64,000 nt of DNA, taken from positions 372,001-436,000 of the forward strand of contig NZ_AP027370.1 of the NCBI RefSeq assembly GCF_030296055.1, written 5' to 3'. The position numbers were made by a program, and so were the translations under genes. Shown here piece after piece: positions 38,671 through 47,006 of this stretch (the first letter of the stretch is position 1; the number at the start of each line of letters is the position of its first letter). The DNA comes from Hydrogenimonas cancrithermarum (GTDB lineage Bacteria; Campylobacterota; Campylobacteria; Campylobacterales; Hydrogenimonadaceae). The notes below the pieces were generated by a model. The model had not been told where the DNA came from. It worked only from the letters and a program-made list of their open reading frames with translations, and ran no database searches.

Positions 38671-38810
38671 CGTACATCGTCCTTCGCATTGATTGAAACG
38701 CTCCGAAGGCAAAGCCTACGAAGCTGCGTTAACACTGCGTTCGCTTCAGCAGCGGGCTCACGCGCAGCCAAGCCGCACTTCTTTGTTTCGCTCATCGTAC
38801 ATCGTCCTTC
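38666..38810. repeat. 125-bp insertion-like unit with 20-bp direct repeats
   Basis: The 20 bases CTCATCGTACATCGTCCTTC occur at 38666-38685 and again, identical, at 38791-38810, giving a period of 125. The second copy covers the hemA stop; the first covers the proS start. The 105 bases between (38686-38790) contain short inverted pieces such as AGGC-AAA-GCCT and GAAGC with GCTTC. The simplest reading is an element inserted at the hemA/proS overlap that duplicated its target, or a partial tandem duplication. Confidence 0.7.
38667..38795 (-). CDS. Possible 42-residue ORF made by the hemA-proS insertion
   Basis: Read on the minus strand, the insertion encodes an open frame that starts in an ATGA overlap with the hemA stop. 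It ends with the same KDDVR-stop as hemA, overlapping the proS ATG. Translational coupling from hemA to proS is therefore kept across the insertion. The peptide ([18 protein letters not shown] onward) has no family I know. It may be translated without having a function. Confidence 0.35.
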   Translation of the reverse strand: MSETKKCGLAAREPAAEANAVLTQLRRLCLRSVSINAKDDVR

Positions 38811-40099
38811 ATAATAAATTCACACTTGTATTTGTCCATCATCTTCACGTCGGTTTCGGTTTTGAAGATATACTTCATCGCTTCGATAATCGTATCGGCG
38901 CGCGGCTGTTCCGCCACTTCGCGAAGCTGCTTGGTAGGGGTATGCAGAAATTTGTTGAACGCGTTATGCACGAGCTTCTCGACATTTTTCTGCGTCTGAG
39001 GCGGGATGAACCCCTTCTTCACCGCCCGCTCAATCTCCGCCATCGCCGCTCTTTTTGCCTGTTCACGGATATCTTTGATCAAGGGGTCGATCATCAGCGA
39101 CTGCAGCCATTTGAAAAACTCCATCGTGAAGCGGCCGACGATCTCGTAGGCTTTCCGTGCATGCTCCTGACGCAAAGCGAGGTTGTTGTTGACCGTCTCC
39201 TGCAAATCGTCGACGGCGTAAATATGGACGCGGCTGTCGCTGATGACGTCGATATCCCGTGGAACGGCCAGATCGAACCAGTGGCGCTCGAACGTCGTCT
39301 CCTCGACCATTTCGTCGGTGATGATGGGCTCCGTGGCCGCCGTCGCGGTAAAGAGAAGACGGTATCGGTTTACAAACTCCGTCAGTGCCTCGAACGGTTC
39401 CACATCGATCCTGCCGCCGACCTCTTCGGCGATCTTTTTCGCTTTTTCAGCCGTCCGGTTGAAGAGGATGACATTGCAGCCATTCGCGACGAGATGCTTC
39501 GTAACGATTTCGCTCATCTCCCCCGCGCCGACGACGAGACCCGTAAAACCTCCGAGATTGCCCCCCATGACATGCTTTGCCTGAGCCACGGCTGCCCCCG
39601 CGACAGAGACCGGGCTTTTGGAGATATCGGTGGAGTTTCGCACTTCGGCCGCGCACTTGAAAGCGAAATGGATAAGACGCGAAAGTTTCTGGGCACAAAA
39701 ACCGTTTTCATAGGCGAACCGGAACGCATCTTTGAGCTGCCCCGCGATCTGCGTTTCACCAACGACCAGACTGTCGAGCGACGCGGCGACGGCGAAGACG
39801 TGGTGAACCGCCCCCTCGTCCTCGTAGACATCCGCACGCCCCTCGAGCTCCTCCACACTCAAACCGCTGTGGCGATGGAGCGTCATGAAAATCGAACCGA
39901 GTGCCATCGAGGGATTGGAGGTACTGACGATAAACTCCACACGATTGCAGGTCGACAGAAGGATCGCTTCGTTCACCCCATGGGTCTGAAGCACCTCTTC
40001 GAGCGCTCTTTTTTTCGCCTCCTCGTCGGAAAAAGCGAGTTTTTCGCGTACAACGATATCGGTGTTCTTGTGCGAGAAACTGACCACGAGATACTGCAT
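38792..40099 (-). CDS. hemA: Glutamyl-tRNA reductase HemA
   Basis: This 435-residue enzyme is the first in the C5 route to 5-aminolevulinate. The catalytic Cys is in LLSTCNRVEF (about residue 51). The region SLVVGETQIAGQLKDA is the family signature, and an NADPH-binding fold begins at GLVVGAGEMSEIV (about 185). It shares one base with the upstream prenyltransferase stop. Its own stop lies in the 20-bp repeat described at 38666-38810. Confidence 0.97.
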   Translation of the reverse strand: MQYLVVSFSHKNTDIVVREKLAFSDEEAKKRALEEVLQTHGVNEAILLSTCNRVEFIVSTSNPSMALGSIFMTLHRHSGLSVEELEGRADVYEDEGAVHHVFAVAASLDSLVVGETQIAGQLKDAFRFAYENGFCAQKLSRLIHFAFKCAAEVRNSTDISKSPVSVAGAAVAQAKHVMGGNLGGFTGLVVGAGEMSEIVTKHLVANGCNVILFNRTAEKAKKIAEEVGGRIDVEPFEALTEFVNRYRLLFTATAATEPIITDEMVEETTFERHWFDLAVPRDIDVISDSRVHIYAVDDLQETVNNNLALRQEHARKAYEIVGRFTMEFFKWLQSLMIDPLIKDIREQAKRAAMAEIERAVKKGFIPPQTQKNVEKLVHNAFNKFLHTPTKQLREVAEQPRADTIIEAMKYIFKTETDVKMMDKYKCEFIMKDDVR

Positions 40100-40995
40100 C
40101 AGAAATCCCTCTCGATCATCGCTTCGACGATCTCGGCGAGCGCCTCTTCGTTTTCACCGCGCATCAGTGCAACGGCCTCTTCACCAAGCTCTCTGGCATG
40201 AAAATAGGCCTTTCTCAACGCACCCGTCTCCTCCATCATCGTGCGGATCCAGTTTTTCCGCTCTTCATCGAGCGTTCTGCCATGAAACGAAACGAGCTTC
40301 TCTTTGCCCGTCTCGTCGAGCGCTTCGTAGAGGTAGATATACGGCAGTGTCGTTTTCCCCTCTTCCAGATCGTGCATCGCCGGTTTTCCCAGCTGTTCGG
40401 AACTTTGTGTAATGTCGAGGATATCGTCGATGATCTGAAAAGCGATACCGAGATTGCGGCCGTAAACGGCATAGATCTTCTCGTCTTTTCCAGCCAGAAG
40501 CGCCGCGGATGCCGCCGTCGCTTCGATGAGTGCCGCCGTCTTTTGATAGATCATCCGCATATAGGCGTCGAGATCTGGGTTGAACCTGTCGGAGAGCCTT
40601 ACATCCATCAATTCGCCGATACTCAATTGCGTGACGGCCCCCGCCACGATTTTGGCGATTTTTTCGTCGAAACCGACAAGCTCTTCGAACCCTTTGGAGT
40701 AGAGAATATCCCCCATCATTACCGCCTGCTTGCTCCCCTCGGTAGCATTGAGCGATGCGACACCCCGGCGCGTCTGTGCATCGTCGATCACATCGTCGTG
40801 CAGAAGGCTTGCCGCATGGATCATTTCGATCACCGCTGCGAGTCTGACCGCTTCGGGGACTGCATGTGCAACTTTCAATACAAGCTTCGCCCGCAGACGC
40901 TTGCCGTGCGGAAGCGATGCAAAAAGTTTGACGATCTCTTCGTTTTCAAGTTCTCCGATAAAGCGGCGCATCTGCCGTTCGACCTGTTCAAGCAT
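40099..40995 (-). CDS. Polyprenyl diphosphate synthase (trans type)
   Basis: This 298-residue protein has the two Asp-rich motifs of trans-prenyltransferases: LLHDDVIDDAQTRRG (about residue 65) and FQIIDDILDI (about 188), plus LPHGKRLRAKL near the start. It likely makes the long isoprenoid tail of menaquinone (IspB/HepT type), in keeping with ubiD and the heme genes in the same operon. Chain length cannot be told with confidence by eye. Confidence 0.9.
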   Translation of the reverse strand: MLEQVERQMRRFIGELENEEIVKLFASLPHGKRLRAKLVLKVAHAVPEAVRLAAVIEMIHAASLLHDDVIDDAQTRRGVASLNATEGSKQAVMMGDILYSKGFEELVGFDEKIAKIVAGAVTQLSIGELMDVRLSDRFNPDLDAYMRMIYQKTAALIEATAASAALLAGKDEKIYAVYGRNLGIAFQIIDDILDITQSSEQLGKPAMHDLEEGKTTLPYIYLYEALDETGKEKLVSFHGRTLDEERKNWIRTMMEETGALRKAYFHARELGEEAVALMRGENEEALAEIVEAMIERDF

Positions 40996-41000
40996 TGCCT

Positions 41001-41429
41001 CTATTTCCCTCGCTCATACAAAATTTCACTCTTGCCGTAACTCTTGATCAAAAGATCGAAATAGGCCTCTTTTCTCTTTGCGTCGTACGCTTTGAATACC
41101 AAAAGCGCATAGGGGTTCTCCCCCTCCTTCGGCGACGCATCGTTCGGCTTTGAAAAAAGATCGATCCTGAAGCTGTCGAGCCGATATTTCGCGTACAAAA
41201 GCGGCTGGAAACGGCGGGAATCGTAAGCCACGTGCATCACGAGGCCCCCGTTTTGGTAAAGGGTCCAGCGAAAAGCGAGCGTATGCTCCTTCTCTTCCTC
41301 ATAGACCGCAACCTTCTGGATCTGGTCTTTTTTCAAAACGAACGTTTCGAAATGGTCCCACCCTTCCTTCGTGCCCCCGAAGAGGAGCAAAGGAGAGAGC
41401 AGAAGTATCGAAAAGAGCGTTCTATTCAT
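41001..41429 (-). CDS. Exported protein of unknown function
   Basis: This 142-residue protein has a signal peptide (MNRTLFSILLLSPLLLFGG). The mature part is beta-rich with alternating aromatics (FRWTLYQNGGLVMHVAYDSR) and no recognised motif. An exported protein occupies the same place beside the prenyltransferase in C. jejuni (recalled as Cj0540). It overlaps the DUF2018 gene by 8 bases. Confidence 0.7.
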   Translation of the reverse strand: MNRTLFSILLLSPLLLFGGTKEGWDHFETFVLKKDQIQKVAVYEEEKEHTLAFRWTLYQNGGLVMHVAYDSRRFQPLLYAKYRLDSFRIDLFSKPNDASPKEGENPYALLVFKAYDAKRKEAYFDLLIKSYGKSEILYERGK

Positions 41430-41703
41430 TCTGTGTCAGAATGTTCGCCGTCAATTCGATATATTTACTTGTTTTACACTCATCCAGTTCGGCCGACTGC
41501 GAAAAGGTACGTGTCTGGATCTCGCGTTCCATCGCCTCTTCGCCCATCTGCTCTTCGAGCATCATCTCCAAAAGACACATCCGCTCCACCATACGGTCGA
41601 GTTCGAGTTCTACCAGATTGCGGTTGGCATTGTAGACAATATCGAAAAACTTCTTTTTCGGCGAACCACCTGAAAAAATATCCTCTTCATCTTCAAACAA
41701 CAT
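41422..41703 (-). CDS. DUF2018 family small protein
   Basis: This 93-residue acidic helical protein matches the Campylobacterota-specific DUF2018 family, with FFDIVYNANRNLVELELDRM and ERMCLLEMMLEEQ. I recall the H. pylori member (HP0242) as a knotted helical dimer of unknown role. AGGGGGA precedes the start. It is the first gene of the prenyltransferase-hem-ubiD operon, with an extended -10 promoter upstream. Confidence 0.75.
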   Translation of the reverse strand: MLFEDEEDIFSGGSPKKKFFDIVYNANRNLVELELDRMVERMCLLEMMLEEQMGEEAMEREIQTRTFSQSAELDECKTSKYIELTANILTQNE

Positions 41704-41746
41704 CGTCGTTTCCCCCTATATACAGAATTCAGAATTAAAAATGCCT

Positions 41747-41755
41747 ATTATACCA
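41747..41755 (-). promoter_or_regulatory. Extended -10 promoter of the DUF2018-hem operon
   Basis: On the minus strand the sequence reads TGGTATAAT, a perfect TATAAT with a TGn extension, about 45 bases before the DUF2018 start. No good -35 is visible, which an extended -10 can tolerate. The 135-base spacer between the EAL gene and DUF2018 otherwise shows nothing clear. Confidence 0.6.
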
Positions 41756-41838
41756 CCGTTTTCTTAGAACTGACGTTACACTGCCATCCGTCAAACGAGA
41801 ACGCATTGGATGCCATCTTTGAACGGAGAAAAAGTGAG

Positions 41839-43788
41839 TCACTTGGCGCCGCCACCCTTTTCAATCTCTTCCAGGGGCTTCGGCTCGTCGATATAATATC
41901 CCTGGATAATGTCGACACCAAGACGCTCCACCGTCTCGTAGATCATCTCGTTGCTGATGAACTCGGCCACGGTTTTGACCCCGAGTTTTTTCGCGAACAA
42001 GACGATCGTTTCGACGACGACCTGTATATTCTTGTCGGTATGAATATTTTTGATGAGCGAACCGTCGATCTTGATATAGTCCACTTTCAGTTTTACCAGA
42101 TAGGCGAAATTGGAGTATCCCGTACCGAAATCGTCGATGGCGATTTGACACCCCATCTCTTTCATCGCCTCTACAAACGTCTCAACTTCGGGATAAAGCT
42201 CGATATTTTCACTCTCCAGAAGTTCGAAAACGATGCGGTTGGTTACATGATAGTGTTCGATTCTCTCTTTGATAAACGCCACCGTCTCTTCGTTCAGGAT
42301 ATCTTCGACGGAGAGGTTGATCGAAAAAGTCACATCCTTTTTATCGGCGAAGAAGGCGCAACTCTCTTCGACGATCCGCCGCGTCATCGCCGGGTAGTGA
42401 TGGGTCTTTTGCGCAAGTGAAAGAAAAAACGAAGGCGGAACGACCGTGCCGTCCTCCGTGACGAGGCGCATCAACATCTCATACCCTTTGATCCTCTTTT
42501 TTCCGAGATCGTAGAGCGGCTGCGCATAGGGGTGGATACGCCCCTCGGCCAATGCTCTTTTAATCTCGCTCACCCAGTGGATATTCTCGCGGAAATTCTT
42601 CTCCATATTCCACTCCGAAGAGAAGATCATCAACGGTTTCCGCGCTTTTTTCGCCATTTTGTAGGCCATGTCCGCCTGTACGATCGTGGGAGGAAACTCT
42701 ATCGTCGCCCCGATCGTGACGCGCAGGTCGATCAGTGTATCTTCGTAGAAGTATCTCTCCATTTCGATCGAATCCCTGACCTCTTTGATGAACTGCATCG
42801 CATCGCCGGCCGTGAACGCCTCTTTTTTAAGGACGACATACTCATCCGCCGATGTACGATAGACTTTGTCGAAATCCAGCTTCTCCAATTTCCGGGCGAA
42901 CTGTTTCAAAACCTGGTCCCCCGCATCGTTACCGTAAAGATCGTTGATCTCCGTGAAATCGTCAATATTCACGATCGCCAGCAGTGCGGTATCGACCTGC
43001 AAAAGATCGTCCATCAGCGCCTTGCGGTTGGGAAGATCCGTCAGTGCATCGGTATAGAGCTGTTTCCAGAGCTCCGCCGTTTTCTCCTCGACTTTTTCAT
43101 AGAGGATCTGGTTCATATTCCTCTGAAGATCCGTATAGGCACGGATATTCTTCTGCATCTTTTCGATCGCTTTTTCGATCTGCCTTATCTCACGTTCCCG
43201 GCTCTTCTCCCTAAAGACAACCGGATGTTTCACGTCGTAATTCGCCAGCGACGTGGCAAGCTTTTTAAGCGGTTTGAGACGTTTTCTGATCAGATAGACG
43301 AGCCCGAAATACATAAGCGCGAGCAGGGAGAGAAAAAGAAGAAGCATGCGGGTCAGTTCACGGGACATCTGCTGATAATGGAGGCTCGAATAGTAGAGTT
43401 CGAGCATCGCCATTCTCTCTTTGCCGTCCGGAGCGAAAACGGGGACCTCGACACGGAAAATCTCTCCGCTGGCATTCTCCTCTTCCGTTTTCACCGAATG
43501 GATCACTTTTCCGTTTCGTTTGAGAAAAACCGAGACGATATCTTTTTGCGTCATGATCTGATTCAGCGTCTCTTCGAGCCTGTCCTCCATTCCGAGATAA
43601 AGGTTCAAGCCGATCTGAGGGGCGAACATCTTCGCGATCAGCTCCGCTTTCTCTTTCTCGATGTCGAACAGAATCTTTTTACCGATATTTCCAAGGACAA
43701 AAAAGATGGAAAGGAGGGCGATGATGCCTCCGACCACGACATAGAGTGTGAGTGTCGATGTCAGCGATCTGTCAATTCGTTTGAACAT
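41839..43788 (-). CDS. YfiN-like membrane protein: degenerate GGDEF plus EAL
   Basis: This 649-residue protein has a membrane helix at about 10-35 and a periplasmic region of about 105 residues that looks like CHASE8 (EDRLEETLNQIMTQKDIVSV). A second helix (about 140-165) and HAMP follow. The GGDEF domain's signature is TSADEY instead of GGDEF, with no RxxD inhibitory site, so it is probably not a cyclase. The EAL domain keeps its catalytic set: E in GYEMLMRL, N in FSINLSV, FELLESE, IDDFGTGYS, the K of YIKIDG and VAEF. A c-di-GMP phosphodiesterase is the likely output. It starts inside the YfiR-like gene with AAGG upstream. Confidence 0.88.
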   Translation of the reverse strand: MFKRIDRSLTSTLTLYVVVGGIIALLSIFFVLGNIGKKILFDIEKEKAELIAKMFAPQIGLNLYLGMEDRLEETLNQIMTQKDIVSVFLKRNGKVIHSVKTEEENASGEIFRVEVPVFAPDGKERMAMLELYYSSLHYQQMSRELTRMLLLFLSLLALMYFGLVYLIRKRLKPLKKLATSLANYDVKHPVVFREKSREREIRQIEKAIEKMQKNIRAYTDLQRNMNQILYEKVEEKTAELWKQLYTDALTDLPNRKALMDDLLQVDTALLAIVNIDDFTEINDLYGNDAGDQVLKQFARKLEKLDFDKVYRTSADEYVVLKKEAFTAGDAMQFIKEVRDSIEMERYFYEDTLIDLRVTIGATIEFPPTIVQADMAYKMAKKARKPLMIFSSEWNMEKNFRENIHWVSEIKRALAEGRIHPYAQPLYDLGKKRIKGYEMLMRLVTEDGTVVPPSFFLSLAQKTHHYPAMTRRIVEESCAFFADKKDVTFSINLSVEDILNEETVAFIKERIEHYHVTNRIVFELLESENIELYPEVETFVEAMKEMGCQIAIDDFGTGYSNFAYLVKLKVDYIKIDGSLIKNIHTDKNIQVVVETIVLFAKKLGVKTVAEFISNEMIYETVERLGVDIIQGYYIDEPKPLEEIEKGGGAK

Positions 43789-44320
43789 CCATGAACCTTG
43801 CAATACTGTAGAGTGTCGAACTGAATCTCGGCCCTTTTTTCAGTGCGTCGCGATTGAGATAGATGACGGTGGAACGCTCGATCGTCAGGGCCAGAAGCGC
43901 CCCCGATTCCAAGTCGTTGAAATCATAGACAAAAACGGGGATTTTTTTCGAACTCCCTATCTCGACCGCATGTTTGAGTGATGTATCGTCCGCTTTCAGG
44001 AGATAGAGCGCATCGGTTCTATCCAGACGATCCAACGCTTCGTAAGAGGCCATTCTCACGACAAAACGGTACTCACCGATTCTGTGGTCGTGATAATGCT
44101 CTATCTTCCGAACGATTTTACGTGCCACAGCTTCATCTTCAGGCATATAGACGATGGTCAGAACCAAAGGCTTCTCTTTCTCTTTATTGTGAAGAAGCCC
44201 TTCTTGCAACATCAGAAGTTTTGGATAGATCCTGCTTTGGGCATCGATCAATAGGTCGTTGTAATCGTATCCCCACAGCGTCTGGATGAGAAGCAGGATA
44301 AACATAGAACGCCGCATCAA
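43772..44320 (-). CDS. YfiR-like periplasmic regulator (DUF4154)
   Basis: This 182-residue protein has a short signal peptide (residues 1-17). The body fits YfiR/DUF4154: alternating strands (LVLTIVYMPEDEAVARKIV, YRFVVRMAS, ALYLLKA) and the family ending VIYLNRDALKKGPRFSSTL, which corresponds to the N-x-x-A-x4-L-x-hydrophobic-S-S stretch of YfiR. In Pseudomonas, YfiR binds the periplasmic domain of the cyclase YfiN and represses it. Here the next gene encodes a YfiN-like protein, so the same contact is likely. It overlaps the receptor gene by four bases. Confidence 0.7.
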   Translation of the reverse strand: MMRRSMFILLLIQTLWGYDYNDLLIDAQSRIYPKLLMLQEGLLHNKEKEKPLVLTIVYMPEDEAVARKIVRKIEHYHDHRIGEYRFVVRMASYEALDRLDRTDALYLLKADDTSLKHAVEIGSSKKIPVFVYDFNDLESGALLALTIERSTVIYLNRDALKKGPRFSSTLYSIARFMDVQTN

Positions 44321-46338
44321 AAGCCCTTCGTCAAAGTGACAATGATTTTGCGACCTTCTTGAATAAAATCTTCATCGTAATTATAGGGAGGGGAAGGATA
44401 CTTCACGGTCGCATCGAAAAGATTCTTCACAGACAACCGGAGTGTGAGATCGTTGGCATGAGCGTACCCGAATGTCATGTCGAGCGTCGCATAGGAATCA
44501 AGCTTCTCTCTGTAGTCGTACGTCGTGCGCTCCTTGCTGCCCACATATTTTCCAATCAGCGAAAAGTCGAAGGATTTATCGAACTGATGGATGTAATACC
44601 CTTTTGCCATATGCCTGGCACTATCGGACAGTGGATGGGATCCATTCTCTTTACCGTAAACGTAGGAGTAGTTGGCGTAAAGCGTATCGTGGAGTCCCAA
44701 CGGTGCTCTGAACTCGAATTCGAACCCGTAAATATTGGTTTCGGAGCTGTTTAGATATATGTTGTCGTCATTGACATTGTCGATTTGATCACTGTTTTGC
44801 AGATAGAAAAGATTCAGTTGCAAAAAAGCGTCGACGCTGAATTTATGGATATAGGCGAGTTCGAAGGCGTTCACCACTTCCGGGTCGAGGTCGGGGTTTC
44901 CGATGCGGGCATGGTTGTTGATGGTGAAAAGTTCCTGCCAGGAAGGGGAGCGGCTCGAACGGCTGTAGATCGCTTTGTAGATATTTTTTCCATCCTGCTG
45001 ATAGACAGCTGAAACCCGGGGATTGATCTCTGTCGAGATATCGGAAACTTTTTCGATGTTCAGACCGATCTGAAAAGACAAGGCATCGTCGTACTGGATC
45101 CTGTCCTGAAAGAAGAGGCGATAGGTATGCTGGCTCGAATTTGGTTCGATAAATGGTCGCGATTCCGAATAGTCGACAATCCCCGTTCCCGTCGATCTGT
45201 CTGTCGTTTTCGTGACGACTTTGTAGATCTCCGAATAATCGACATAGTACCCCATATTCAACCGGTGCCCCTCCAGCCCATCATATTCGGCATAAGCGGT
45301 TTGATAGAATTTTCTTATTTTCGCGACATGCTCTCCATAGAAACCGTTCTCGTATTCTATGCCGCCGGCGACGAAACCGGGAGGAATCAGTCTCGAAGAA
45401 CTTTTGAATGCACTATCTTTCCAACCTGCTTTGACAAAAGCCCGCCACTCGTCCCAAAAGGGGTGATAGGAGATTTCGGCATAAGACAGAGGGAATTTGG
45501 CATGGTCATCTTTCGGCGGAAGCGCACCGTTGATCCCATAGGCACTGCCGCGCTCGTTGTAAAGCGTTCGGGCACGCAGTGTCACATCTTCGTAGTCGAG
45601 CTGTATGCCCAGTGAATAGTTTCTCATCCATAGTGGTGCCTCCCCGCGTTTGGAGAGTGCGGCATTGAGAGGGTCATGGGAGAGTGCATCGGGGCCTGCG
45701 GGAAGCATTTTGTCATCTTTTTGATAATAAAAATCGGTAAATAGATTGAACGATTCGCCTTTGTACGCTTTTGTAAATCCACCCATCACGTAGCCATAAC
45801 CGCCGGCTTTCGCAACCACTCTGTCGGATGACGTTTCATCGTCGGTGGAATGCTCGGCATAGGTGATGACACGTATCGACCCGGCATAGGCGTTGTAACC
45901 GTCGCTGACGCTTCCCGGGCCGCGTGTCACTTCGATCCGCTTGATCATCTCGATCGGCATCGAAAGAAACGAACCGTAACTGTCGAAAAGTATATCGTTG
46001 ACTTCGACACCGTCGACGAAAAGTTTGCTCTGGCCATAGGCATAAGGGTTGGATCCTCTGAAAACCGCGCGCTTGTTGTCCAAGTTGTCGGTGGCCATGT
46101 CGACACCCGGAACCAACTCCAGCGCTTCCTGAAGATTTGAAACACCGATTTTTTCGAGATCTTTGCCTGAAAACACCGTCACGATATAGGGCTGATACGA
46201 CTCGTTCATTTTGACCGATTCGGCAAGCATCCCGACTCTCTTCATATCCTTTATGAGTTCCTGTGCCAAACCAGGAAGATCTTCGGAAGCCAAAAGCGGA
46301 AAACCCGCTAGAAGTACGGAAAGTATCACCCTTTTCAC
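44317..46338 (-). CDS. TonB-dependent outer-membrane receptor
   Basis: This 673-residue protein has a signal peptide (ending LLASEDL). A plug domain at about residues 45-165 includes LQEALELVPGVDM, FRGSNPYAYGQSKLFVDGVE and IKRIEVTRGPGSVSDGYNAY. A 22-strand-type barrel ends in the terminal aromatic motif VTLTKGF. I see no clear TonB box. The substrate is unknown; nothing nearby suggests siderophore uptake. Its place between an acyl-signal-type synthase and a YfiR-like protein hints at sensing rather than only nutrition. It overlaps both neighbours by four bases. Confidence 0.9.
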   Translation of the reverse strand: MKRVILSVLLAGFPLLASEDLPGLAQELIKDMKRVGMLAESVKMNESYQPYIVTVFSGKDLEKIGVSNLQEALELVPGVDMATDNLDNKRAVFRGSNPYAYGQSKLFVDGVEVNDILFDSYGSFLSMPIEMIKRIEVTRGPGSVSDGYNAYAGSIRVITYAEHSTDDETSSDRVVAKAGGYGYVMGGFTKAYKGESFNLFTDFYYQKDDKMLPAGPDALSHDPLNAALSKRGEAPLWMRNYSLGIQLDYEDVTLRARTLYNERGSAYGINGALPPKDDHAKFPLSYAEISYHPFWDEWRAFVKAGWKDSAFKSSSRLIPPGFVAGGIEYENGFYGEHVAKIRKFYQTAYAEYDGLEGHRLNMGYYVDYSEIYKVVTKTTDRSTGTGIVDYSESRPFIEPNSSQHTYRLFFQDRIQYDDALSFQIGLNIEKVSDISTEINPRVSAVYQQDGKNIYKAIYSRSSRSPSWQELFTINNHARIGNPDLDPEVVNAFELAYIHKFSVDAFLQLNLFYLQNSDQIDNVNDDNIYLNSSETNIYGFEFEFRAPLGLHDTLYANYSYVYGKENGSHPLSDSARHMAKGYYIHQFDKSFDFSLIGKYVGSKERTTYDYREKLDSYATLDMTFGYAHANDLTLRLSVKNLFDATVKYPSPPYNYDEDFIQEGRKIIVTLTKGF

Positions 46339-46916
46339 AATGTTGCCATCCCTTCACAAAGATCTCTGTTCGCTTCTCTCAACTGATCGGTCGACAGGAG
46401 TACGGGAAAGCGTTCTTTGCCGGCATAAAAAGCACTTTCCCCGATTATTTCATAGGGGAATCTATAGCGCTGCAGAAGGCGATAGAAGCGATCCTCCAAC
46501 GACCCCATCGTATATTTCAGCCCAAGCTCCTTCATTTTATGACATAACATGATTTTAAACCTGGTAAAAATTTCCCTGCTCGCTTTCAAATTTCGACAAT
46601 CGGGGCGAATGAATATACGTGAAATCTCTCCGAGATTCTGCGGATCGAGATCGAACGGGCTCAAATCGACATCCAGTGCATTCTGTGTAGGGTATCCGAC
46701 GGGAGAGTGGTGGATAAGCCGAACGCACGAAGCAACCGCTCCTTTTTCGTCGAATGCAGCGAAATGGACGGCATAGGGGTCATATTCATCATTTTCGATC
46801 CCTTCAGGATAATCGTCCTTTTTATAGACGTTCAACTCTTCGCACGCGATGAAATATCTGAAACGGTATATTTTTTCCAAAAGTTTTTCATCGTGTACTT
46901 CAACAAACTGAAACAT
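46335..46916 (-). CDS. LuxI/N-acyl amino acid synthase-like acyltransferase
   Basis: This 193-residue protein has the LuxI-type fold signature. It has Arg18/Arg20 with Phe22 in the first helix, then YPEGIENDEYDPYAVHFAAF with Asp43 and Asp46, Arg66 in CVRLI, and Glu97 with Arg100 in GEISRIFIRP. Their spacing matches the conserved D, D, R, E, R of LuxI/EsaI enzymes. The wording is closest to the PEP-CTERM/exosortase-associated acyltransferases and N-acyl amino acid synthases. It probably joins an acyl chain from acyl-ACP to an amino compound; the product is unknown. It is the first gene of the receptor-YfiR-EAL unit, overlapping the receptor by ATGA. Confidence 0.75.
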   Translation of the reverse strand: MFQFVEVHDEKLLEKIYRFRYFIACEELNVYKKDDYPEGIENDEYDPYAVHFAAFDEKGAVASCVRLIHHSPVGYPTQNALDVDLSPFDLDPQNLGEISRIFIRPDCRNLKASREIFTRFKIMLCHKMKELGLKYTMGSLEDRFYRLLQRYRFPYEIIGESAFYAGKERFPVLLSTDQLREANRDLCEGMATL

Positions 46917-47006
46917 TCTCCCCTCTTCCGATTTATTTGATTTATTATCCCAAAAAACAGCTTAGTTTCGTTCATTTAAATCGACAAATAAACAATATTT
47001 TTTAAC
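46917..47006. promoter_or_regulatory. AT-rich spacer before the acyltransferase unit
   Basis: This 90-base, AT-rich gap separates the end of the RND gene from the start of the acyltransferase on the same strand. It is the largest spacer in this stretch, so a promoter is likely here. On the minus strand GGGATAATAA is the best -10 guess and GGAAGAGGGGAG supplies a ribosome site. I see no hairpin with a T tract. Confidence 0.35.

Noticed and set aside
38667-38795. Homology between the two 42-codon ORFs at 30442 and 38667
   Set aside because: They share length and overlap style but I could not align their bases or residues in either orientation.
36940-38814. Long open frame on plus opposite proS
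   Set aside because: It mirrors the proS coding frame and has no start signal or family similarity. The same applies to the frame opposite hemA (38693-40201).
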